DNA of 64,000 nt from NCBI GenBank assembly GCA_964019135.1, contig CAXHSH010000322.1, positions 62,001 to 126,000 of the forward strand. Reading direction: 5' to 3'. Shown one piece after another: positions 50,301 through 61,373 of this stretch. Position 1 is the first letter of the stretch. Each line of letters opens with the position of its first letter. Made by a program: the position numbers and the translations under genes. This stretch comes from Arenicola marina. Lineage: Eukaryota > Annelida > Polychaeta > Arenicolidae. The notes under the pieces were generated by a model that saw only the letters and a list, made by a program, of their open reading frames with translations, did no database searches and was not told where the DNA came from.

Positions 50301-53300
50301 GTTTCCCTAGTATGTCGCTAAAGCCGAGTGTTTGTACAGTATATCCCTAAAACCGAGTGCTTCGTGTAGTATATCCTTATAAAAGCGAATGTTTTAAGCA
50401 TTATATCGCTCGTACCGATTGTTTTGAGCAGTAATGTCGCTCGTACCGCTTGTTTTGGGAAGTAGGACACTGGAATCTCGTGTGTTTCCCCAGTATGTCG
50501 CTAAAACCGAGTGTGTTTTACAGTATATCGCTATAACCGAGTGTTATGTGTAATATATCCTTAACACAGAGTGTTTTGAGTAGTATATCGTTAGAATCGA
50601 GTGTTTTCGTTAATTAAATGATCGAATCATGTGTGTTTGTGTTGTGTATCTCTAAAGCCGAGTGATTTGTAGAGTATGCCGCTATAACTAAGTGTTTGAT
50701 GGAGTAAATCCCTAAAAAAGAGTGTTTTGAGTAGTATATCGCTCGTACCGGGTGTTTTGGGAGGTAGAATACTGAAATCTGGTGTGTTTCCCTAGTATGT
50801 CGCTAAAGCCGAGTGTTTATACAGTATGTCCCTATAACCGAGTGCTTCGTGTAGTACATTCTTATAAAAGCGAATGTTTTAAGCATTATATCGCTCGTAC
50901 CGATTGTTTTGAGCAGTAATGTCGCTCGTACCGCTTGTTTTCGGAAGTAGGACACTGGAATCTCATGTGTTTTCCTAGTATGTCGCTAAAACCGAGTGTG
51001 TTTTACAGTATATCGCTATAACCGAGTGTTATTTGTAATATATCCTTAACACAGAGTGTTTTGCGTAGTATATCGTTAGAACCGAGTGTTGTGGTTAATA
51101 AAATGATCGAACCATATGTGTTTGTGTTGTGTATCTCTAAAGCCGAGTGATTTGTAGAGTATGCCGATATAACTAAGTGTTTGATGGAGTATATCCCTAA
51201 AAGAGAGTGTTTTGAGTAGCATATCGCTCGTACCGAGTGTTTTGGGAAGTAGAACACTGGAATCTGGTGTGTTTCCCCAGTATGTCGCTAAAACCGAGTG
51301 TGTTTTACAGTATATCGCTATAACCGAGTGTTATTTGTAATATATCCTTAACACAGTGTTTTGAGTAGTATATCGTTAGAACCGAGTGTTTTGGTTAATA
51401 AAATGATCGAACCATATGTGTTTGTGTTGTGTATCTCTAAAGCCGAGTGATTTGTAGAGTATGCCGATATAACTAAGTGTTTGATGGAGTATATCCCTAA
51501 AAGAGAGTGTTTTGAGTAGCATATCGCTCGTACCGCTTGTTTTGGGAAGTAGAACACTGGAATCTGGTGTGTTTCCCCAGTATGTCGCTAAAACCGAGTG
51601 TGTTTTACAGTATATCGGTATAACCGAGTGTTATGTGTAATATATCCTTAACACATAGTGTTTTGAGTAGTATATCGTTAGAATCGAGTGTTTTCGTTAA
51701 TAAAATGATCGAATCATGTGTGTTTGTGTTGTGTATCTCTAAAGCCGAGTGATTTGTAGAGTATGCCGCTATAACTAAGTGTTTGATGGAGTAAATCCCT
51801 AAAAGAAAGTGTTTTGGGTAGTATATCGCTCGTACCGAGTGTTTTGGGAGGCAGAATACTGGAATCTGGTGTGTTTCCCTAGTATGTCGCTAAAGCCGAG
51901 TGTTTATACAGTATGTCCCTATAACCGAGTGCTTCGTGTAGTACATTCTTATAAAAGCGAGTGTTTTAAGCATTATATCGCTCGTACCGATTGTTTTGAG
52001 CAGTAATGTCGCTCGTACCGCTTGTTTTGGGAAGTAGGACACTGGAATCTCGTGTGTTTTCCTAGTATGTCGCTAAAACCGAGTGTGTTTTACAGTATAT
52101 CGCTATAACCGAGGGCTATATGTAGTATATCCTTAAAACATAGTGTTTTGAGTAGTATATCGTTAGAACCGAGTGTTTTCGTTAATAAAATGATCGAATC
52201 ATGTGTGTTTGTGTTGTGTATCTCTAAAGCCGAGTGATTTGTAGAGTATGCCGCTATAACTAAGTGTTTGATGGAGTAAATCCCTAAAAGAGAGTGTTTT
52301 GAGTAGTATATCGCTCGTACCGAGTGTTTTGAGCAGTATATCGCTCCTACCGAGTGTTTTGGGAAGTAGAATACTGGAATCTGGTGTGTTTCCCTAGTAT
52401 GTCGCTAAAGCCGAGTGTTCGTACAGTATATCCCTATAACCGAGTGCTTCGTGTAGTTCATTCTTATGAAAGCGAATGTTTTAAGCATTATATCGCTCGT
52501 ACCGATTGTTTTGAGCAGTAATGTCGCTCGTACCGCTTGTTTTGGGAAGTAGGACACTGGAATCTCGTGTGTTTTCCTAGAATTTCGCTAAAACCGAGTG
52601 TGTTTTACAGTATATCGCTATAACCGAGGGCTATGTGTAGTATATCCTTAAAACATAGTGTTTTGAGTAGTATATCGTTAGAACCGAGTGTTTTCGTTAA
52701 TAAAATGATCGAATCATGTGTGTTTGTGTTGTGTATCTCTAAAGCCGAGTGATTTGTAGAGTATGCCGCTATAACTATGTGTTTCATGGAGTATATCCCT
52801 AAAAGAGAGTGTTTTGAGTAGTATATCGCTCGTACCGAGTGTTTTGAGCAGTATATCGCTCGTACCGAGTGTTTTGGGAAGTAGAATACTGGAATCTGGT
52901 GTGTTTCCCTAGTATGTCGCTAAAGCCGAGTGTTTGTACAGTATATCCCTATAACCGAGTGCTTCGTGTAGTATATCCTTATGAAAGCGAATGTTTTAAG
53001 CAGTATATCGCTCGTACCGATTGTTTTGAGCAGTATGTCGCTCGTACCGCTTGTTTTGGGAAGTAGGACACTGGAATCTGGTGTGTTTCCCCAGTATGTC
53101 GCTAAAACCGAGTGTGTTTTACAGTATATCGCTATAACCGGGTGTTATGTGTAATATATCCTTAACACAGAGTGTTTTGAGTAGTATATCGTTAGAACCG
53201 AGTGTTTTGGTTAATAAAATGATCGAACCATGTGTGTTTGTGTTGTGTATCTCTAAAGCCGAGTGATTTGTAGAGTATGCCGATATAACTAAGTGTTTGA

Positions 53301-53660
53301 TGGAGTATATCCCTAAAAGCGAGTGTTTTGAGTAGCATATCGCTCGTACCACTTGTTTTGGGAAGTAGGACACGGGAATCTGGCTTGTTTCCCCAGTATG
53401 TCGCTAAAACCGAGTGTGTTTTACAGTATATCGCTATAACCGAGTGTTATGTGTAATATATCCTTAACACAGAGTGTTTTGAGTAGTATATCGTTAGAAC
53501 CGAGTGTTTTCGTTAATAAAATGATCGAATCATGTGTGTTTGTGTTGTGTATCTCTAAAGCCGAGTGATTTGTAGAGTATGCCGCTATAACTAAGTGTTT
53601 GATGGAGTAAATCCCTAAAAGAGAGTGTTTTGAGTAGTATATCGCTCGTACCGAGTGTTT
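47349..53660. repeat. 6590-bp superblock, copy 2
   Basis: D anchors are at 47467, 47979, 48281, 48796, 49311, 49795, 50097, 50612, 51097, 51397, 51699, 52184, 52699, 53213 and 53515. Reading both copies side by side I noticed about ten single-base differences, a 1-bp indel and one 30-bp (single monomer) loss over about 6.3 kb. That is roughly 0.2 percent by eye. The match ends near 53660, where gagcagcat replaces gagcagtat, so the last ~240 bp of copy 1 have no counterpart. Confidence 0.92.
51820..51849. repeat. Monomer loss private to superblock copy 2
   Basis: Copy 1 (from 45230) has K followed by an L monomer ending gggaggcag. Copy 2 has only one monomer here. This 30-bp loss changes the inter-copy shift from 6590 to 6560, and the 1-bp indel near 45321 makes it 6561. 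It happened after the superblock duplicated. Confidence 0.92.
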
Positions 53661-56600
53661 TGAGCAGCATATCGCTCGTACCGAGTGTTTTGGGAGGTAG
53701 AATACTGGAATCTGGTGTGTTTCCCTAGTATGTCGCTAAAGCCGAGTGTTTATACAGTATGTCCCTATAACCGTGTCCTTCGTGTAGTACATTCTTATAA
53801 AAGCGAATGTTTTAAGCATTATATCGCTCGTACCGATTGTTTTGAGCAGTAATGTCGCTCGTACCGCTTGTTTTGGGAAGTAGGACACTGGAATCTCGTG
53901 TGTTTCCCCAGTATGTCGCTAAAACCGAGTGTGTTTTACAGTATATCGCTATAACCGAGTGTTATGTGTAATATATCCTTAACACAGAGTGTTTTGAGTA
54001 GTATATCGTTAGAATCGAGTGTTTTCGTTAATAAAATGATCGAATCATGTGTGTTTGTGTTGTGTATCTCTAAAGCCGAGTGATTTGTAGAGTATGCCGC
54101 TATAACTAAGTGTTTGATGGAGTAAATCCCTAAAAGAGAGTGTTTTGAGTAGTATATCGCTCGTACCGGGTGTTTTGGGAGGTAGAATACTGAAATCTGG
54201 TGTGTTTCCCTAGTATGTCGCTAAAGCCGAGTGTTTATACAGTATGTCCCTATAACCGAGTGCTTCGTGTAGTACATTCTTATAAAAGCGAATGTTTTAA
54301 GCATTATATCGCTCGTACCGATTGTTTTGAGCAGTAATGTCGCTCGTACCGCTTGTTTTCGGAAGTAGGACACTGGAATCTCATGTGTTTTCCTAGTATG
54401 TCGCTAAAACCGAGTGTGTTTTACAGTATATCGCTATAACCGAGTGTTATTTGTAATATATCCTTAACACAGAGTGTTTTGCGTAGTATATCGTTAGAAC
54501 CGAGTGTTGTGGTTAATAAAATGATCGAACCATATGTGTTTGTGTTGTGCATCTCTAAAGCCGAGTGATTTGTAGATTATGCCGATATAACTAAGTGTTT
54601 GATGGAGTATATCCCTAAAAGAGAGTGTTTTGAGTAGCATATCGCTCGTACCGAGTGTTTTGGGAAGTAGAACACTGGAATCTGGTGTGTTTCCCCAGTA
54701 TGTCGCTAAAACCGAGTGTGTTTTACAGTATATCGCTATAACCGAGTGTTATGTGTAATATATCCTTAACACAGAGTGTTTTGGGTAGTATATCGTTAGA
54801 ATCGAGTGTTTTCGTTAATAAAATGATCGAATCATGTGTGTTTGTGTTGTGTATCTCTAAAGCCGAGTGATTTGTAGAGTATGCCGCTATAACTAAGTGT
54901 TTGATGGAGTAAATCCCTAAAAGAGAGTGTTTTGAGTAGTACATCGCTCGTACCGAGTGTTTTGAGCAGTATATCGCTCGTACCGAGTGTTTTGGGAGGT
55001 AGAATACTGGAATCTGGTGTGTTTCCCTAGTATGTCGCTAAAGCCGAGTGTTTATAGTATGTCCCTATAACCGAGTGCTTCGTGTAGTACATTCTTATAA
55101 AAGCGAATGTTTTAAGCATTATATCGCTCGTACCGATTGTTTTGGGCAGTAATGTCGCTCGTACCGCTTGTTTTGGGAAGTAGGACACTGGAATCTCGTG
55201 TGTTTCCCCAGTATGTCGCTAAAATCGAGTGTGTTTTACAGTATATCGCTATAACCGAGTGTTATGTGTAATATTTCCTTAACACAGAGTGTTTTGAGCA
55301 GTATATCGTTAGAACCGAGTGTTTCGGTTAATAAAATGATCGAACCATGTGTGTTTGTGTTGTGTATCTCTAAAGCCGAGTGATTTGTAGAGTATGCCGA
55401 TATAACTAAGTGTTTGATGGAGTATATCCCTAAAAGCGGGTGTTTTGAGTAGCATATCGCTCGTACCACTTGTTTTGGGAAGTAGGACACTGGAATCTGG
55501 CTTGTTTCCCCAGTATGTCGCTAAACCGAGTGTGTTTTACAGTATATCGCTATAACCGAGTGTTATGTGTAATATATCCTTAACACAGAGTGTTTTGAGT
55601 AGTATATCGTTAGAACCGAGTGTTTTCGTTAATAAAATGATCGAATCATGTGTGTTTGTGTTGTGTATCTCTAAAGCCGAGTGATTTGTAGTGTATGCCG
55701 CTATAACTAAGTGTTTGATGGAGTAAATCCCTAAAAGAGAGTGTTTTGAGTAGTATATCGCTCGTACCGAGTGTTTGGAGCAGTATATCGCTCGTACCGA
55801 CTGTTTTGGGAAGTAGAATACTGGAATCTGGTGTGTTTCCCTAGTATGTCGCTAAAGCCGAGTGTTTGTACAGTATATCCCTATAACCGAGTGCTTCGTG
55901 TAGTATATCCTTATGAAAGCGAATGTTTTAAGCAGTATATCGCTCGTACCGATTGTTTTGAGCAGTATGTCGCACGTACCGCTTGTTTTGGGAAGTAGGA
56001 CACTGGAATCTGGTGTGTTTCCCCAGTATGTCGCTAAAACCGAGTGTGTTTTACAGTATATCGCTATAACCGAGTGTTATTTGTAATATATCCTTAACAC
56101 AGAGTGTTTTGCGTAGTATATCGTTAGAACCGAGTGTTTTGGTTAATAAAATGATCGAACCATATGTGTTTGTGTTGTGTATCTCTAAAGCCGAGTGATT
56201 TGTAGAGTATGCCGATATAACTAAGTGTTTGATTGAGTATATCCCTAAAAGAGAGTGTTTTGAGCAACATATCGCTCGTACCGCTTGTTTTGGGAATTAG
56301 AACACTGGAATCTGGTGTGTTTCCCCAGTATGTCGCTAAAACCGATTGTGTTTTACAGTATATCGCTATAACCGAGTGTTATGTGTAATATATCCTTAAC
56401 ACAGAGTGTTTTGAGTAGTATATCGTTAGAATCGAGTGTTTTCGTTAATAAAATGATCGAATCATGTGTGTTTGTGTTGTGTATCTCTAAAGCCGAGTGA
56501 TTTGTAGAGTATGCCGCTATAACTAAGTGTTTGATGGAGTAAATCCCTAAAAGAGAGTGTTTTGAGTAGTATATCGCTCGTACCGAGTGTTTTGAGCAGT

Positions 56601-57203
56601 ATATCGCTCGTACCGAGTGTTTTGGGAGGTAGAATACTGGAATCTGGTGTGTTTCCCTAGTATGTCGCTAAAGCCGAGTGTTTATACAGTATGTCCCTAT
56701 AACCGAGTGCTTCGTGTAGTACATTCTTATAAAAGCGAATGTTTTAAGCAGTATATCGCTCGTACCGATTGTTTTGAGCAGTAATGTCGCTCGTACCGCT
56801 TGTTTTGGGAAGTAGGACACTGGAATCTCGTGTGTTTTCCTAGTATGTCGCTAAAACCGAGTGTGTTTTACAGTATATCGCTATAACCGAGGGCTATGTG
56901 TAGTATATCCTTAAAACATAGTGTTTTGAGTAGTATATCGTTAGAACCGAGTGTTTTCGTTAATAAAATGATCGAATCATGTGTGTTTGTGTTGTGTATC
57001 TCTAAAGCCGAGTGATTTGTAGAGTATTCCGCTACAACTATGTGTTTGATGGAGTATATCCCTAAAAGAGAGTGTTTTGAGTAGTATATCGCTCGTACCG
57101 AGTGTTTTGAGCAGTATGTCGCTCGTACCGCTTGTTTTGGGAAGTAGGACACTGGAATCTTGTGTGTTTCCCCAGTATGTCGCTAAAACCGAGTGTGTTT
57201 TAC
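53661..57203. repeat. S/L alternating HOR region c
   Basis: D anchors are at 54030, 54515, 54817, 55330, 55631, 56145, 56447 and 56962. The left part follows 39.39 kb onward at a 14270-bp shift. It includes an L unit with the K/L fusion monomer, a two-base loss in Lb (tttatagtatg near 55052), a one-base loss in J (gctaaaccg near 55521) and an 11-monomer S unit at its right end. Confidence 0.87.
56872..57203. repeat. 11-monomer short HOR (332 bp), K and R unfused
   Basis: The order is A-G, K, R, I, J. K reads cgctcgtaccgagtg and R reads tgtcgctcgtaccgcttg. In ordinary S units these two are replaced by the single H monomer, which is K at its left and R at its right. The unit therefore looks like the state before the K/R fusion. 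Confidence 0.88.
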
Positions 57204-60200
57204 AGTATATCGCTATAACCGAGTGTTATGTGTAATATATCCTTAACACAGAGTGTTTTGAGTAGTATATCGTTAGAACCGAGTGTTTTGGTTAATAAAA
57301 TGATCGAACCATGTGTGTTTGTGTTGTGTATCTCTAAAGCCCAGTGATTTGTAGAGTATGCCAATATAACTAAGTGTTTGATGGAGTATATCCCTAAAAG
57401 CGAGTGTTTTGAGTAGCATATCGCTCGTACAACTTGTTTTGGGAAGTAGGACACTGGAATCTGGTGTGTTTTCCTGGTATGTCGCTAAAACCGAGTGTGT
57501 TTTACAGTATATCGCTATAACCGAGGGTTTTGTGTAGTATATCCTTAAAACATAGTGTTTTGAGTAGTATATCGTTAGAACCGAGTGTTTTCGTTAATAA
57601 AATGATCGAATCATGTGTGTTTGTGTTGTGTATCTCTAAAGCCGAGTGATTTGAAGAGTATGCCGCTATAACTATATGTTTGATGGAGTATATCCCTAAA
57701 AGAGAATGTTTTGAGTAGTATATCGCTCGTACCGAGTGTTTTGAGCAGTATATCGCTCGTACCGAGTGTTTTGGGAAGTAGAATACTGGAATCTGGTGTG
57801 TTTCCCTAGTATGTCGCTGAAGCCGAGTGTTTGTACAGTATATCCCTATAACCGAGTGCTTCGTGTAGTATATCCTTATGAAAGCGAATGTTTTAAGCAG
57901 TATATCGCTCGTACCGATTGTTTTGAGCAGTATGTCGCTCGTACCGCTTGTTTTGGGAAGTAGGACACTGGAATCTGGTGTGTTTCCCCAGTATGTCGCT
58001 AAAACCGAGTGTGTTTTACAGTATATCGCTATAACCGAGTGTTATGTGTAATATATCCTTAACACAGAGTGTTTTGCGTAGTATATCGTTAGAACCGAGT
58101 GTTTTGGTTAATAAAATGATCGAACCATATGTGTTTGTGTTGTGTATCTCTAAAGCCGAGTGATTTGTAGAGTATGCCGATATAACTAAGTGTTTGATGG
58201 AGTATATCCCCAAACGAGAGTGTTTTGAGTAGCATATGGCTCGTACCGCTTGTTTTGGGAAGTAGAACACTGGAATCTGGTGTGTTTCCCCAGTATGTCG
58301 CTAAAACCGAGTGTGTTTTACAGTATATCGCTATAACCGAGTGTTATGTGTAATATATCCTTAACACAGAGTGTTTTGAGTAGTATATCGTTAGAATCGA
58401 GTGTTTTCGTTAATAAAATGATCGAATCATGTGTGTTTGTGTTGTGTATCTCTAAAGCCGAGTGATTTGTAGAGTATGCCGATATAACTAAGTGTTTGAT
58501 GGAGTATATCCCTAAAAGCGAGTGTTTTGAGTAGCATATCGCTGGTACCACTTGTTTTGGGAAGTAGGACACTGGAATCTGGTGTGTTTTCCTAGTATGT
58601 CGCTAAAACCGAGTGTGTTTTACAGTATATCGCTATAACCGAGGGTTTTGTGTAGTATATCCTTAAAACATAGTGTTTTGAGTAGTATATCGTTAGAACC
58701 GAGTGTTTTCGTTAATAAAATGATCGAATCATGTGTGTTTGTGTTGTGTATCTCTAAAGCCGAGTGATTTGAAGAGTATGCCGCTATAACTATATGTTTG
58801 ATGGAGTATATCCCTAAAAGAGAGTGTTTTGAGTAGTATATCGCTGGTACCGAGTGTTTTGAGCAGTATATCGCTCGTACCGAGTGTTTTGGGAAGTAGA
58901 ATACTGGAATCTGGTGTGTTTCCCTAGTATGTCGCTAAAGCCGAGTGTTTGTACAGTATATCCCTATAACCGAGTGCTTCGTGTAGTATATCCTTATGAA
59001 AGCGAATGTTTTAAGCAGTATATCGCTCGTACCGATTGTTTTGAGCAGTATGTCGCTCGTACCGCTTGTTTTGGGAAGTAGGACACTGGAATCTGGTGTG
59101 TTTCCCCAGTATGTCGCTAAAACCGAGTGTGTTTTACAGTATATCGCTATAACCGAGTGTTATTTGTAATATATCCTTAACACAGAGTGTTTTGCGTAGT
59201 ATATCGTTAGAACCGCGTGTTTTGGTTAATAAAATGATCGAACCATATGTGTTTGTGTTGTGTATCTCTAAAGCCGAGTGATTTGTAGAGTATGCCGATA
59301 TAACTAAGTGTTTGATGGAGTACATCCCTAAAAGCGAGTGTTTTGAGTAGCATATCGCTCGTACCACTTGTTTTGGGAAGTAGGACACTGGAATCTGGTG
59401 TGTTTTCCTAGTATGTCGCTAAAACCGAGTGTGTTTTACAGTATATCGCTATAACCGAGGGTTTTGTGTAGTATATCCTTAAAACATAGTGTTTTGAGTA
59501 GTATATCGTTAGAACCGAGTGTTTTCGTTAATAAAATGATCGAATCATGTGTGTTTGTGTTGTGTATCTCTAAAGCCGAGTGATTTGAAGAGTATGCCGC
59601 GTTAACTATATGTTTGATGGAGTATATCCCTAAAAGAGAGTGTTTTGAGTAGTATATCGCTCGTACCGAGTGTTTTGAGCAGTATATCGCTCGTACCGAG
59701 TGTTTTGGGAAGTAGAATACTGGAATCTGGTGTGTTTCCCTAGTATGTCGCTAAAGCCGAGTGTTTGTACAGTATATCCCTATAACCGAGTGCTTCGTGT
59801 AGTATATCCTTATGAAAGCGAATGTTTTAAGCAGTATATCGCTCGTACCGATTGTTTTGAGCAGTATGTCGCTCGTACCGCTTGTTTTGGGAAGTAGGAC
59901 ACTGGAATCTGGTGTGTTTCCCCAGTATGTCGCTAAAACCGAGTGTGTTTTACAGTATATCGCTATAACCGAGTGTTATTTGTAATATATCCTTAACACA
60001 GAGTGTTTTGCGTAGTATATCGTTAGAACTGAGTGTTTTGGTTAATAAAATGATCGAACCATATGTGTTTGTGTTGTGTATCTCTAAAGCCGAGTGATTT
60101 GTAGAGCATGCCGATATAACTAAGTGTTTGATGGAGTATATCCCCAAAAGAGAGTGTTTTGAGTAGCATATCGCTCGTACCGCTTGTTTTGGGAAGTAGA

Positions 60201-61373
60201 ACACTGGAATCTGGTGTGTTTCCCCAATATGTCGCTAAAACCGAGTGTGTTTTACAGTATATCGATATAACCGAGTGTTATGTGTAATATATCCTTAACA
60301 CAGAGTGTTTTGAGTAGTATATCGTTAGAATCGAGTGTTTTCGTTAATAAAATGATCGAATCATGTGTGTTTGTGTTGTGTATCTCTAAAGCCCAGTGAT
60401 TTGTAGAGTATGCCGATATAACTAAGTGTTTGATAGAGTATATCCCTAAAAGCGAGTATTTTGAGTAGCATATCGCTCGTACCACTTGTTTTGGGAAGTA
60501 GGACACTGGAATCTGGTGTGTTTTCCTAGTATGTCGCTAAAACCGAGTGTGTTTTACAGTATATCGCTATAACCGAGGGTTTTGTGTAGTATATCCTTAA
60601 AACATAGTGTTTTGAGTAGTATATCGTTAGAACCGAGTGTTTTCGTTAATAAAATGATCGAATCATGTGTGTTTGTGTTGTGTATCTCTAAAGCCGAGTG
60701 ATTTGAAAAGTATGCCGCTATAACTATATGTTTGATGGAGTATATCCCTAAAAGAGAGTGTTTTGAGTAATATATCGCTCGTACCGAGTGTTTTGAGCAG
60801 TATATCGCTCGTACCGAGTGTTTTGGGAAGTAGAATACTGGAATCTGGTGTGTTTCCCTAGTATGTCGGTAAAGCCGTGTGTTTGTACAGTATATCCCTA
60901 TAACCGAGTGCTTCGTGTAGTATATCCTTATGAAAGCGAATGTTTTAAGCAGTATATCGCTCGTACCGATTGTTTTGAGCAGTATGTCGCTCGTACAGCT
61001 TGTTTTGGGAAGTAGGACACTGGAATCTGGTGTGTTTCCCCAGTATGTCGCTAAAACCGAGTGTGTTTTACAGTATATCGCTATAACCGAGTGTTATTTG
61101 TAATATATCCTTAACACAGAGTGTTTTGCGTAGTATATCGTTAGAACCGCGTGTTTTGGTTAATAAAATGATCGAACCATATGTGTTTGTGATGTGTATC
61201 TCTAAAGCCGAGTGATTTGTAGAGTATGCCGATATAACTAAGTGTTTGATGGAGTATATCCCCAAAAGAGAGTGTTTTGAGTAGCATATCGCTCGTACCG
61301 CTTGTTTTGGGAAGTAGAACACTGGAATCTTGTGTGTTTCCCCAGTATGTCGCTAAAACCGAGTGTGTTTTAC
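57204..61373. repeat. S-S-L (1118 bp) superrepeat region
   Basis: D anchors are at 57294, 57596, 58110, 58412, 58714, 59228, 59530, 60044, 60346, 60648 and 61162. The intervals are 302, 514, 302, 302, 514, 302, 514, 302, 302, 514 and 302. S-S-L (1118 bp) therefore recurs alongside S-L (816 bp). Local markers are gagggttttgtg in A, gatttgaag in E and gtgttttgcgtag in B. All long units here are La, with no Lb. Confidence 0.9.
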
